From: Pelomonas parva
GTDB lineage: Bacteria > Pseudomonadota > Gammaproteobacteria > Burkholderiales > Burkholderiaceae_C
DNA: 64,000 nucleotides
Reading direction: 5' to 3'
Assembly (NCBI RefSeq): GCF_043555835.1
Contig: NZ_JBIGHV010000007.1
Span: 310,001-374,000, forward strand
Below, in pieces: positions 16,020 to 25,726 of this stretch (position 1 is its first letter; each line of letters opens with the position of its first letter). Below the pieces are notes generated by a model. It was not told the DNA's origin. It was given only the letters and a program-made list of their open reading frames with translations, and did not search any database. A program made the translations under genes and the position numbers.

Positions 16020-19000
16020 ATGAACACCACTCTTTCGCGGCTCAACCGCCGCGCTCGCGCCGGCCACCTTGCCTTGGGCACCACGCTGCTGGCCGGGCTG
16101 ATTTCGCAGGCCTATGCGCAGACGCCTGCGGCTCCGGCCCCGGAGGCGGCCAAGCTCGACACCGTCGTCGTCACCGGCATCCGCGCCGCGCTGGAAAGCT
16201 CGGCCAACGCCAAGAAGAACGCGGTCGGCTTCATCGATGCCATCACGGCCGAGGACATGGGCAAGTTCCCAGACAGCAACATCGCCGAGTCCATCTCGCG
16301 CATCCCCGGCGTCACGTTGACGCGTGAAATCACCGGCGAAGGCCTGCAGATCCAGATCCGCGGCCTGGGCACCAATTTCACCCGCGTGCTGCTGAACGGC
16401 GCGCCGGTCGCGTCGGCCTCCACCGGCCGCACCGACACCGGCAGCGCCAACCGCGAAGTCGACATGGACTTCATGCCTGGTGAGCTGTTCAGCCGCGTCA
16501 CCGTCGTCAAGAGCCCGACCGCGTCCATGCTGGAGGGCGGCGCCGCCGGCATCGTCGACATGCGCAGCGCGCGGCCTTTCGACAAGAAGGGCTTCCGTAC
16601 CGCCTTCACGCTGACCGGCACCAAGAACCAGCAAGCCGAGAAGTGGGGCAACCGCGGCTCTGCGCTCGTCAGCAACACCTGGAACAACACGCTGGGCGTG
16701 CTGGCCGGCGTGGCCTGGTCGACCAACAAGGTCAAGACCACCGGCTTCGAGTCCATCGGCTGGACCAACGCCAACCTGTCCGCCACACAGGGCGCCAGCC
16801 TGGGCACGGCGCGCAACAGCACCGGCGGCGGCAACTGGACCATCCCGGGCACCGTGCCCGCCAATGCCGGCAACGGCCTGGTGACCGGCGCCACCATCGA
16901 CGAGGCCTACCTGCTGTCCAAGAACCCCGGCCTGACGATCCAGCAGATCGACAACGCCATCCTGCCGCGCCTGGGCCGCGCGATGTTTGCCGAAGGCAGC
17001 CGCGACCGCCAGAACGCCATCCTGTCGGTGGAGCTGCGCCCGAGCAGCTCCGCCAAGTTCTTCCTGGACGCCATCTATGGCCACAAGAAGAACGAGTTCG
17101 AACGCGTCGACATGAACTGGGTGGGCCGCAACGGCTCCTCCATTCCCATCAACATGACGGTCGACAAGACCGACTGCGCCAACGGTTGTACCGTCACCAA
17201 GGGCACCTTCGCCAACGCCCAGTACTTCCTGGAGTACCGCCCCTACACCGAAGAGACGAAGTTCCACAGCGTCAACCCCGGCCTGAACCTGAAGATCACC
17301 GACGCGATCAGCGTCGACGTGCAGGCCAACATGACCAAGAGCAACTTTCACCGCCAGTCGCCGACGGTGCTGTTCCAGACGGCGGGCAGCTCGGGCATCA
17401 CGACCGAGTACGACAACACCACTGGCGTCCCGCGCTTGACCGCCACCAACGCGGCCGGCGACAAGGACTTCCTGAACAACCCCGCCGCCTTCGGCTGGAA
17501 CGGCGGCCGCTTGAACCAGCAGGACGAGATCCGCGCCATCCGCACGCACGGCCTGCGCGCCGCCGTCGACATCGACGCCGGCATCTTCGACGTTAAGTTC
17601 GGCGGCGCCTACGACAGCGTCTCGCGCCGCATCCGCACGCTGGACAACAGTGGCTACTGGGAAAACATCGCCTGCCGTCGCAACGTCAACGCCTTCCTGC
17701 CCGGCCCCAACACCGTCAACCCGGGCGCCTGCAACGGCGCCGGCGCTGCGGGCCCGGCGGCCGGCACCTATCCTGGCTACGGCACGGGCTTCACGGCCGG
17801 CGCCAACCCGGCCTCGCTGCAGTTCCTCGGCTCGACCATCCCGAACTCAGCCGTGCCCAGCTACCTGCGCCCCACGTCCAGCGGCTTCGTCACGCTGGAC
17901 TGGTCCCGCTTCGCCAAGGACTCGGGCTACCAGATGGCCCGCGACGCTGCGCTGTACGGTACGGCCAACTCCAACAACAACGTGGCGCCCGGCTTCTTCC
18001 AGGAGAAGGTGACGTCCATCTTCACGGAGGTCAACGGCGACACCGAGGTGTTCGGCAACCTGCTGCGCTACAACGCCGGCGCCCGCTACGCGACGACGCA
18101 GCAGACCTTCGCCTCGCTGACGTTGCCGGCCGACCCGCGCAACGCTGCGCAGAGCCTGGCCGATGGCGGCCGCTACCCGGCGACGGTCGTCGAGAGCTAC
18201 ACGACGACGAACTACGGCAACTTCCTGCCCTCGGCCAGCCTGGCCTACAACCTGCGCTCCAACCTGCTGGCCCGCGCGTCCATGTCCAAGACCATCACGC
18301 GCGCCGATCCCACGCAGCTGCGCGCGCTGGCGCTGAGCTTTACCGACCCGGCGGCCCAGAACGGCCAGCTGACCAACCCCGACCTCAAGCCCTACGAGTC
18401 CAAGAACACCGATCTGGGCATCGAGTGGTACACGGGACGGGAGGGTTATGTCGCCCTGGCCTGGTTCAAGAAGGGCATCCAGGGCTTCACGGCCAACCGC
18501 ACGCTGAACGTGAGCTTCGCCGACCTGAACGCCTACGGCGTCAACTGGACCCAGGGCGGCCTGACCGACACCCAGAAGCAGGGCCTCTACACCCGCGCCG
18601 GCGTGGCGCCCGTGCCGACCGACCTGGCCGCACTGCCGACGGCCTCGCAACTCGCCGCGATCAACGGGCTGGGCGTCGTGCTGACGCAGACGCAGAACAC
18701 CGCCGACGAGTTGGTCATCAAGGGCCTAGAGCTGACCGTGCAGCAGCCGCTGGACCTGCTCACCTCCTACCTGAAGGGCTTCGGCGTGAGCGCCAACTAC
18801 ACCAAGGTCAAGCAGTCCGGCGCCAACGTGGCCACCGGTGTGCCGCCCTACACCTACAACATGGCGGCGTACTACGAAGGCCGTTTCGGCGGCTTCCGCG
18901 TGACCAAGACCTTCACCAAGGGTTCGCAGACCTCCGGCACCGGCCAGAACGGCATCACGGCGGCGGCCTTCTACGGCCTGGACTATTCGCAGGTGGACTT

Positions 19001-19178
19001 CACCTCGCGCGTGAACATCGGCGAGGTCATCGGCTGGAAGAAGGACTTGCAGGCGACGTTCGACGTGTTCAACGTCACGCGCTCGTCGCAGCGCACGAAC
19101 TTCCAGTTCGCCAACGCGCCTTACGCCATCTACGAGCCGGGCCGCACCTACCAGATCGGCCTGCGCGCCAGCTTCTGA
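16020..19178 (+). CDS. TonB-dependent outer-membrane receptor (Xanthomonas/Caulobacter type)
   Basis: Energy-dependent outer-membrane uptake of a large carbohydrate ligand, by context xylan fragments. The 1,052-residue protein has a signal peptide ending at AYAQ (near residue 37), a TonB box-like LDTVVVTGIRAAL, a plug domain with FPDSNIAESISRIPGVTL and IQIRGLGTNFTRVLLNG, then a long beta-barrel ending in Phe (LRASF). The GGAAGIVDMRSARPFD motif and the overall size fit the TIGR01782-like subgroup used for plant polysaccharides. ATG at 16020 follows AAAGGAG. A strong terminator follows. No SusD homologue is present, as expected outside Bacteroidetes. Confidence 0.95.
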   Translation: MNTTLSRLNRRARAGHLALGTTLLAGLISQAYAQTPAAPAPEAAKLDTVVVTGIRAALESSANAKKNAVGFIDAITAEDMGKFPDSNIAESISRIPGVTLTREITGEGLQIQIRGLGTNFTRVLLNGAPVASASTGRTDTGSANREVDMDFMPGELFSRVTVVKSPTASMLEGGAAGIVDMRSARPFDKKGFRTAFTLTGTKNQQAEKWGNRGSALVSNTWNNTLGVLAGVAWSTNKVKTTGFESIGWTNANLSATQGASLGTARNSTGGGNWTIPGTVPANAGNGLVTGATIDEAYLLSKNPGLTIQQIDNAILPRLGRAMFAEGSRDRQNAILSVELRPSSSAKFFLDAIYGHKKNEFERVDMNWVGRNGSSIPINMTVDKTDCANGCTVTKGTFANAQYFLEYRPYTEETKFHSVNPGLNLKITDAISVDVQANMTKSNFHRQSPTVLFQTAGSSGITTEYDNTTGVPRLTATNAAGDKDFLNNPAAFGWNGGRLNQQDEIRAIRTHGLRAAVDIDAGIFDVKFGGAYDSVSRRIRTLDNSGYWENIACRRNVNAFLPGPNTVNPGACNGAGAAGPAAGTYPGYGTGFTAGANPASLQFLGSTIPNSAVPSYLRPTSSGFVTLDWSRFAKDSGYQMARDAALYGTANSNNNVAPGFFQEKVTSIFTEVNGDTEVFGNLLRYNAGARYATTQQTFASLTLPADPRNAAQSLADGGRYPATVVESYTTTNYGNFLPSASLAYNLRSNLLARASMSKTITRADPTQLRALALSFTDPAAQNGQLTNPDLKPYESKNTDLGIEWYTGREGYVALAWFKKGIQGFTANRTLNVSFADLNAYGVNWTQGGLTDTQKQGLYTRAGVAPVPTDLAALPTASQLAAINGLGVVLTQTQNTADELVIKGLELTVQQPLDLLTSYLKGFGVSANYTKVKQSGANVATGVPPYTYNMAAYYEGRFGGFRVTKTFTKGSQTSGTGQNGITAAAFYGLDYSQVDFTSRVNIGEVIGWKKDLQATFDVFNVTRSSQRTNFQFANAPYAIYEPGRTYQIGLRASF

Positions 19179-19197
19179 CGGCACCACGCCGCCATGC

Positions 19198-19225
19198 AAA
19201 GGGGCTCCTTCGGGAGCCCTTTGTT
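19198..19225 (+). terminator. Rho-independent terminator after the TonB receptor gene
   Basis: GGGCTCC and GGAGCCC (19202-19208, 19213-19219) pair around a TTCG tetraloop and are followed by TTTGTTG. It starts 20 bp past the receptor stop. Confidence 0.9.
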
Positions 19226-19247
19226 GTCGGACCGCGCGCAAACGCGC

Positions 19248-19286
19248 TTGGTGAATTCGACTTGAGTACTGTATAAATACACAGAT
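19248..19286 (+). promoter_or_regulatory. LexA (SOS) box overlapping a sigma-70 promoter
   Basis: CTGT-N8-ACAG is complete at 19269-19284 with AT-rich centre ATAAATAC and preceding TA, matching the E. coli-type LexA consensus used by beta- and gammaproteobacteria. It covers the -10 hexamer TATAAA (19272-19277), which stands 18 bases after TTGGTG (19248-19253). LexA bound here would block the promoter of the 26-codon gene at 19303. Confidence 0.8.
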
Positions 19287-19302
19287 AAACCGAGGCTTCA
19301 CC

Positions 19303-19383
19303 ATGCACCGCTACTACCGCGAGAACTACACCCCCAGTCGCCCTCTGCCGCGTTGGCTGCAAAGGCTGATCAGCTGGCTCTGA
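19303..19383 (+). CDS. LexA-controlled 26-residue miniprotein
   Basis: Unrecognised small protein. The reading frame from ATG 19303 to TGA 19381-19383 encodes 26 residues. The N-terminal half is Tyr- and Arg-rich (MHRYYRENYTP); the last half (PRWLQRLISWL) would form a short cationic amphipathic helix with two Trp. GAGG stands 7 bases before the ATG. A sigma-70 promoter with an embedded SOS box lies 19 bp upstream, so induction after DNA damage is expected. No downstream gene on the same strand follows closely, so this is apparently the whole transcription unit. It could be a membrane-acting SOS peptide in the manner of TisB, or a regulator; neither is shown by sequence. Confidence 0.65.
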   Translation: MHRYYRENYTPSRPLPRWLQRLISWL

Positions 19384-19406
19384 GTGTCCGCAGGCCTGCC
19401 GCAGTC

Positions 19407-19886
19407 TCAGGCGGCGCGGGCCTGTGCAGCTGCTGCGCCGGCGGCTTGGCCAGCCGCCTGGGCGTTGGCCAGATGCGGCGCCGTGGCGAATTCTTGCCGC
19501 AGGCGTTGCAGCAAGTCTTCTCGGTCCGGCATCGGCGCGCCGCAGGAAATGCGCGAGGCGATGGCGCGGTCCAGCGCGCCCTCCAGCCCATTGCACTGCA
19601 CCGAGTAAGAGGTGTGATGCGGCTGGCCCAGGCGGTCCGTCCAGGTGGCCACCACGCGCAGCACGGGCCCGCAGCTGCGCATGGCCCACTCGAAGCGGAT
19701 GCCTGCCGTGCGCGTGCGGCTGCGCCGCATCAGGCGGCCCATCGTGCTGCCGCCCGGGCGACGTGGGCGCTGCAGGTTGGCGATGAGCGGTTCGTCCTGC
19801 GGGAGCAGGGCACCCCTCGTCGGAGGATCGAAACGGGAATGCGGCGAGGCGGTTGGCAGCCCTGCGGAACGACCTTCTAAAGCCAT
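19407..19886 (-). CDS. Hypothetical protein, 159 residues
   Basis: Not recognised. ATG 19886 is chosen because AGGAG precedes it; the open frame upstream lacks coding character. The protein has a disordered N-terminal 45 residues, a basic stretch (MGRLMRRSRTRTAGIRFEWAM), a central part likely to be beta-structured (CGPVLRVVATWTDRLGQPHHTSYSVQCNG) and a helical C-terminus (DREDLLQRLRQEFATAP) ending in an Ala-rich tail. No signal peptide or membrane segment. It converges on the LexA-controlled miniprotein gene, with stops 23 bp apart, and lies 79 bp downstream of the phospholipase D-like gene. Confidence 0.6.
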   Translation of the reverse strand: MALEGRSAGLPTASPHSRFDPPTRGALLPQDEPLIANLQRPRRPGGSTMGRLMRRSRTRTAGIRFEWAMRSCGPVLRVVATWTDRLGQPHHTSYSVQCNGLEGALDRAIASRISCGAPMPDREDLLQRLRQEFATAPHLANAQAAGQAAGAAAAQARAA

Positions 19887-19965
19887 GGCTTGACTCCTTG
19901 ACGGCACAGAAAGGAATGGACGCGCGGCTTCAAGGCAAACGGCGCGCCAGCCACCCGCCCGGGCG

Positions 19966-21402
19966 CTACAGCAGCGGCTCGACCAGGCGCGCAAAGCGCT
20001 CCATCAGCCGCTGGCCCAGGCCGCGGCGCGCCCATTGCGCCACCTCGATACGCCCGGAGACGGCCACGTCCCGGGCGAACAGCGCCTGCATCTGCGCGCC
20101 GAAGTCGTCGCCCAGCACGATGACGTCGATCTCGTTGTTGCCGACGATGCTGCGCCAGTCCAGGTTGCTGGAGCCGACGCTGGAGAACACGCCGTCGATG
20201 ACCGCCGTCTTGGCATGCATGACGGCCTCGGTCATCTCGTGGACCTGCACGCCGGCCTCCAGCAGCTGCGCGTAGCGGGAGCGGGCGGCATGCAGCACCA
20301 TGGTCACGTCGCTGCGGCCGGGCAGCACCAGCGCGACGGCCACACCCCGGCGGGAGGCGTCGCACAAGGCCTGGATCAGCTCGGGCCCCGGCGCGAAGTA
20401 GGCCATCGTCAGCTGCACGCTGGTCTGCGCCGCGTCGATGGCGCGCAGCAGCGCCTTGTAGGTCGGGTTGACGCCGTTCTCCGGGTCGCCCGCGACGAGC
20501 TTGATGACGCGCTGGCCCGGCGCCGCCACGCGCGGCGCCGGCGCGGCGGGCAGGGCGCCTTCGCAGCCCTGGCTGGTCCACGACTGGCTGAACACCGCCG
20601 CCAGCGCTGGTACCACCGGGCCGCGCAGCTCCACCTGCGTGTCGCGCCAGCCCTGGTTGTCGGCATCCGCGGGCGGCTTCTTGGGCCGCCGGGCGCTGCC
20701 GAACGAGCCCTCCGCGTAGACATTGCTGAGGTTGATGCCGCCGGTGAAGGCCACGTCGCTGTCGACGGCCAGCATCTTGCGGTGGTTGCGCTGCAGCAGC
20801 CCCCAGTGGCCGGGTCGCTCCAGCGGGTTGATGGGGTTGAACGCGCAGACCGCCACGCCGCCCGCGCGCAGGCGATCGAAGAAGGCGCGCTCGGTGCCCA
20901 GCGAACCGACGCTGTCGTACATCAGCGCCACGCCGACACCTTCGGCCACCTTGGCCATCAGCAGCTCGGCGATCTCGGCCGCGACGCCCTCGCCCTCGAC
21001 GATGTAGAACTCCACCAGGATGCGTTGCCGGGCCGTGGCGATGGCCGCCTTCATCGCCGCGAAGGTGGCCGGGCCGTCGATCAGCAGCTTGGCCGTGTTG
21101 CCGCGCAGCAGCTGCGTGTCGCCGGCGGCGGCCAGCACGCCCAGATGCCGCTCGAACGCCGCGCCACTGCCTTCGGCGCGCACGCGCGCCAGGTCACGCG
21201 CTTCGACGCCGGCATTCACGGGGCCGCTGGCGCCCACCAGCGTCACCCGCTGGGCCGTGAGCCCGGGCGACAGCGGCCGCACATGCGCGTCGCGCTCGTT
21301 CAGGCTGGCGCAGGCGGCCAGGCCGGCCAGCCCGGCCAACGCACACAGTGCCGCCAGCGCCCGCACCCCACCGGCATGACGCCGCGCTTGCGATTGCTTC
21401 AT
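19966..21402 (-). CDS. Phospholipase D/cardiolipin-synthase-like lipoprotein
   Basis: A 478-residue protein of the PLD superfamily, closest in plan to bacterial cardiolipin synthases (ClsB/ClsC-like), which join phosphatidyl groups. Two HKD motifs are present: HRKMLAVDSDVAFTGGIN (near residue 216) and HAKTAVIDGVFSSVGSSN (near residue 407). The N-terminus has a hydrophobic stretch ending in the lipobox LAACAS (Cys about residue 31), so it is probably a lipid-anchored periplasmic protein, whereas most Cls enzymes have transmembrane helices or none. The neighbouring cluster encodes several envelope and stress proteins. Phospholipase activity is the alternative. Confidence 0.87.
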   Translation of the reverse strand: MKQSQARRHAGGVRALAALCALAGLAGLAACASLNERDAHVRPLSPGLTAQRVTLVGASGPVNAGVEARDLARVRAEGSGAAFERHLGVLAAAGDTQLLRGNTAKLLIDGPATFAAMKAAIATARQRILVEFYIVEGEGVAAEIAELLMAKVAEGVGVALMYDSVGSLGTERAFFDRLRAGGVAVCAFNPINPLERPGHWGLLQRNHRKMLAVDSDVAFTGGINLSNVYAEGSFGSARRPKKPPADADNQGWRDTQVELRGPVVPALAAVFSQSWTSQGCEGALPAAPAPRVAAPGQRVIKLVAGDPENGVNPTYKALLRAIDAAQTSVQLTMAYFAPGPELIQALCDASRRGVAVALVLPGRSDVTMVLHAARSRYAQLLEAGVQVHEMTEAVMHAKTAVIDGVFSSVGSSNLDWRSIVGNNEIDVIVLGDDFGAQMQALFARDVAVSGRIEVAQWARRGLGQRLMERFARLVEPLL

Positions 21403-21487
21403 GAGATCTTCGAGCCAGCAGCCAGGGCGGCTGCCTGGTCAAAAACGCAAGCTTCATGCCCGAACCTGGTGCCGCTCTGTTGTTTGG

Positions 21488-21625
21488 TTAGCCCTGTTGC
21501 GGCGGCGCGGGTGGTGCGTCGACGCTGGCGCCCGGGTCCTCCTCGCCGGCGATGGAGCTGTCGTCCGGGTGGGCGCCGGGCACGGGCAACGGGGGTGCGA
21601 CTGGCGGCGTGGGCGTGGGGTTCAT
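21488..21625 (-). CDS. Small Pro/Asp-rich hypothetical protein, 45 residues
   Basis: A 45-residue frame with composition far from random: Pro-rich N-terminus (MNPTPTPPVAPPLPVPG) and an acidic middle (IAGEEDPGASVDAPPAPP). CAGGTG stands 7 bases before the ATG. Small proteins with a similar DDPGAS-like motif are, from memory, common in Burkholderiales. It would be disordered, and its function is unknown. Codons in GC-rich DNA can mimic such composition, so the call is tentative. Confidence 0.4.
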   Translation of the reverse strand: MNPTPTPPVAPPLPVPGAHPDDSSIAGEEDPGASVDAPPAPPQQG

Positions 21626-21741
21626 GCAATGCACCTGGGGTTGAACGGGGTGAGCGGCCGAAGAAGGCCGCATCAGACACCTCGTGCGGCCAGCGGGCAA
21701 GAAGGGCGCCTGGTGCAACTTGCGGTAAATCTTGCCGGTGC

Positions 21742-21966
21742 TCAAGTCCGCGTGGCGACGGGTGCTTGGCCGGCCTCGTGCTCGTCGGGCAATGGCCGCC
21801 CGCCTTCGCCCTCCCAGTCTTGCAAGGCGGCCGGCGCACGCGCGCAACGACCACCGCAGCGGCGCGCGTGCGTCGCGCTGCAGGCCCGCCAGGCCAGCGT
21901 CATGAGGGCGCCGAGCGTTGCCGCTGCGGCGATGTACGGCAGGTCGACGCCTGAAGGTCTGGGCAT
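21742..21966 (-). CDS. Possible small membrane protein, 74 residues
   Basis: A 74-residue frame with one likely transmembrane helix near the N-terminus (YIAAAATLGALMTLAW, residues 10-25), a Cys/Arg-rich stretch and an acidic C-terminus. No ribosome-binding site is visible before the ATG. Size and topology resemble the other small membrane proteins nearby, but support is weak. Confidence 0.28.
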   Translation of the reverse strand: MPRPSGVDLPYIAAAATLGALMTLAWRACSATHARRCGGRCARAPAALQDWEGEGGRPLPDEHEAGQAPVATRT

Positions 21967-22152
21967 GTTGTTTCGGCAGTGCCGCTTGGCAGACGCGGTG
22001 CGCGCCCACACCGCGCGTGGCAAGGCGCGTGCCCGTCGTGGCGTGGCCGAAATCCCCCCAAGCCTTCGGCGCTTCTGTGTCGTGGCGCCCTGCGAATGTG
22101 ACGACAATGCCGCTTTGTGCCAACCCAGCCAAACCGGAAGGAAGCCTCGCTG

Positions 22153-23607
<1,455 letters not shown>

Positions 23608-23663
23608 CGGGCGCGCCGATTGCCACGGTTGCTGACCCCCCCCACTTTCCAGGAGTCAGCACC

Positions 23664-23891
23664 ATGGGTCATTCCGATCAATACCTGCAGCAGGTCGAGA
23701 CCGCCGCGCGCCGCGGCCTGGGCCAGATTGCCGATGGCGTCCACACCGTGCGCTCGCAGGTCGCCCGCGCGACGGACCGCACCGTCGGCTATGTGCACGA
23801 CGCGCCCGTGCGCTCGGCGCTGGTGGTGTTGGCCGTGGGCACGCTGGTGTTTGCCGCCGTGCGGCTGCTGAGAGCGCGCAACCCGCGCTGA
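23664..23891 (+). CDS. Small membrane protein, DUF883/ElaB-like
   Basis: A 75-residue protein: an amphipathic helical N-terminal part (residues 1-48, YLQQVETAARRGLGQIADGVHTV) followed by one transmembrane helix (SALVVLAVGTLVFAAVRLL) and a basic end (RARNPR). This plan matches the ElaB/YqjD/DUF883 group of inner-membrane stress proteins, some of which bind ribosomes. CAGGAG precedes the ATG by 7 bases. It starts 56 bp after the NtrC-type gene and ends 13 bp before the peptidase gene, so it may be cotranscribed with both. Confidence 0.75.
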   Translation: MGHSDQYLQQVETAARRGLGQIADGVHTVRSQVARATDRTVGYVHDAPVRSALVVLAVGTLVFAAVRLLRARNPR

Positions 23892-23904
23892 CCGGGGCGG
23901 CCTG

Positions 23905-25101
23905 ATGGTGCCGCTCGTGCCGCCGCCGCCGCGCATGGCGCTCGCAGCGACGACCCCGCGCGCCTTCAGCTGCGCCTGCGGGCGCCCGGTCTTCTTCAGG
24001 AACAGCCAGTGCCTGGGCTGCCTGCGACCGCTGGGTTATGACCCCGAGCGCCGCCTGTTGCTGGCCTTGGAGCGCGTGCGTCCCAATGGCTGGCGCGAGG
24101 CGGGCGTGCCGGTGCGCCGTGCGCGCCGCTACCTGCGCTGCGCCAACCTCGGCAGCGCGGCCGCCTGCAACTGGCTGCTGGACGCGGCCGAGGCACAGGC
24201 CGGCTTTACGCTGTGCCGCTGTTGCCGGCTCACTCGCACCCTGCCGGACCTGTCGCAGCCCAACGCCGGCCTGTGGTGGTTGCGCATCGAGCAGGCCAAG
24301 CGCCGGTTGGTGTCGTCGCTGATCGGCTTGAACCTGCCGGTGCAGCCCAAGGCCGAGGACCCGCAGGGCGGCCTGGCCTTCGACCTGCTGCTGGCGCCGC
24401 CCGGCGGGCCGGCTGTCATCACCGGCCATGCGGACGGGCTCATCACGCTGGACGCGTCCGAGGCCGACGACGCCAACCGCGAGGCGCGCCGGGGTCAGCT
24501 GGGCGAGCCCTACCGCACGCTGCTGGGCCATCTGCGCCACGAGACCGGCCATCACTACTGGCAGCGGCTGGTCGGGCCGACGCATTGGCTGGAGCCCTTT
24601 CGCGCGCTGTTCGGCGACGAGCGCGAGGACTACGCCGCCGCACTGCAGCGCCACTACAGCGCCGGCCCGCCGGCCGACTGGGGGCAGCACTTCGTCAGCG
24701 CCTATGCCAGCTCGCACCCCTGGGAGGACTGGGCCGAGACCTGGGCGCACTACCTGCATCTCGTCGACACGCTGGACACGGCGCGCAGCTTCGGGCTGGA
24801 CGGCGAGCGCGTGGAGCTGAGCTACGAGCGCTTCTCGCCCGAACTGCTGGCCGACACCGGCGATGTGCAGGCCGCAGGCTTCCTGGGCCTCATCAACGGC
24901 TGGATGGAGCTGACGGGCGTGCTCAACGAGTTGTCGCGCAGCATGGGCGTCGCGGACTTCTATCCCTTCGTGCTGTCGGCGCCGGCGGTGCGCAAGCTGC
25001 ATCTGGTGCACCGCGTCGTCCACGGCGCGGCGCAGGCGCCACCCGCCTTGGCGAGCGTGCGGCCGGGCATGCCCCTTGCCCCAGCCGTGCACCGTCACTG
25101 A
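23905..25101 (+). CDS. Putative zinc-dependent peptidase with N-terminal zinc ribbon
   Basis: A 398-residue protein of the putative zinc-binding metallopeptidase family (formerly DUF2248). The N-terminal CACG and CLGC pairs (residues 23-41) form a likely zinc ribbon, with another Cys pair CRCC near residue 107. The protease motif HETGHHYW (His212, Glu213, His216) is clear, and HPWEDWAETWAHYLH further on offers the third ligand. No signal peptide, so probably cytoplasmic. The substrate is unknown. It sits in a run of small stress/envelope genes between a DUF883-like protein and a hypothetical gene 15 bp downstream. Confidence 0.85.
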   Translation: MVPLVPPPPRMALAATTPRAFSCACGRPVFFRNSQCLGCLRPLGYDPERRLLLALERVRPNGWREAGVPVRRARRYLRCANLGSAAACNWLLDAAEAQAGFTLCRCCRLTRTLPDLSQPNAGLWWLRIEQAKRRLVSSLIGLNLPVQPKAEDPQGGLAFDLLLAPPGGPAVITGHADGLITLDASEADDANREARRGQLGEPYRTLLGHLRHETGHHYWQRLVGPTHWLEPFRALFGDEREDYAAALQRHYSAGPPADWGQHFVSAYASSHPWEDWAETWAHYLHLVDTLDTARSFGLDGERVELSYERFSPELLADTGDVQAAGFLGLINGWMELTGVLNELSRSMGVADFYPFVLSAPAVRKLHLVHRVVHGAAQAPPALASVRPGMPLAPAVHRH

Positions 25102-25116
25102 TAGCAAGGAGCCCCC

Positions 25117-25605
25117 ATGTCCAAGGAAGAGCAACACAGCTTCGGCGTCTTCAAGCCGGTCGGCCATGTGGTCATCTCGTTGCCCGGTGCCGAGGCGGCC
25201 AACCGCGCCGCGCAGGCGCTGCGCAAGCTCGGCCTGGCCGACGACGCCGTGCACCGCTACACCGACACCGAGATGACGCGCCGCATCGACGAGGACATCG
25301 CCAATGCCAGCCCGCTCGCGTCCATCGGTCAGGAGATGAACCTCATCCTCGCCCACCGCGTGCTGGCCGTGCGCGGCTACCACTGGCTGGTGGTGCGCGC
25401 GGCCGACGATGAGCAAGCCGTCCAGATCGCCCGTGCCGCTGAAGGCGAAGGGGCCGAGCGCGCGCAGCACTACGGCCACTTCATCATCGAGGAACTCATC
25501 GAGCCGGGCAGCGAGCCGCAAGTGGCCGAGTCGCCCGACCGCGGGCTGGACGCCCAGACGCCCTCCGGCAAGGAGAGCGAGTCCGTCATGGCCGTGCCGC
25601 GCTGA
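25117..25605 (+). CDS. Conserved hypothetical protein, 162 residues
   Basis: Not recognised by name. AAGGAG stands before the ATG, and the gene follows the peptidase gene by 15 bp. The first about 125 residues look folded: two repeats of strand-helix type (GHVVISLPGAEAANRAAQALRKLG; RGYHWLVVRAADDEQAVQIARAA, in pieces) suggest a ferredoxin-like alpha/beta fold, followed by a disordered acidic tail. The intervening HRYTDTEMTRRIDEDIANAS is helical. Soluble, no signal peptide. Similar proteins occur beside stress genes in Burkholderiales (from memory). Confidence 0.75.
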   Translation: MSKEEQHSFGVFKPVGHVVISLPGAEAANRAAQALRKLGLADDAVHRYTDTEMTRRIDEDIANASPLASIGQEMNLILAHRVLAVRGYHWLVVRAADDEQAVQIARAAEGEGAERAQHYGHFIIEELIEPGSEPQVAESPDRGLDAQTPSGKESESVMAVPR

Positions 25606-25667
25606 CCTTCTTGCTGCAGCCCATACCGCGGGCAGCGGCCCACTCGCCGCTGGCGCGCAGGGCCGGC

Positions 25668-25682
25668 AGGCACACCGCTTGC
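25668..25682 (+). promoter_or_regulatory. Sigma-54 (-24/-12) promoter of the DUF883 operon
   Basis: AGGCAC-ACCGC-TTGC matches the consensus TGGCAC-N5-TTGC at 9 of 10 fixed positions with exact GG-N10-GC spacing. It ends 44 bp before the ATG at 25727, putting transcription start near 25694. An NtrC-type activator and RpoN are encoded within 6 kb. Confidence 0.7.
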
Positions 25683-25726
25683 CTTGACGGTCCGCCTGTC
25701 TTCCCCCACCCCCTTCGAGGATCACC

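Larger units (their letters stand above)
21403..22152. other. 750-bp stretch with only small doubtful genes
   Basis: No gene of normal size is convincing here. Two small leftward frames are listed separately. TGGCAGACGCGGTGC at 21987-22001 fits GG-N10-GC spacing of a sigma-54 promoter pointing toward the NtrC-type gene, but it differs at two conserved positions and lies about 150 bp upstream. Upstream of the regulator start GGAAGGAAG (22136-22144) is a strong ribosome-binding site. Confidence 0.4.

Noticed and set aside
21987..22001. Sigma-54 promoter for the NtrC-type regulator
   Set aside because: Spacing fits but two fixed positions differ and it lies about 150 bp upstream; kept only as a remark in the gap description.
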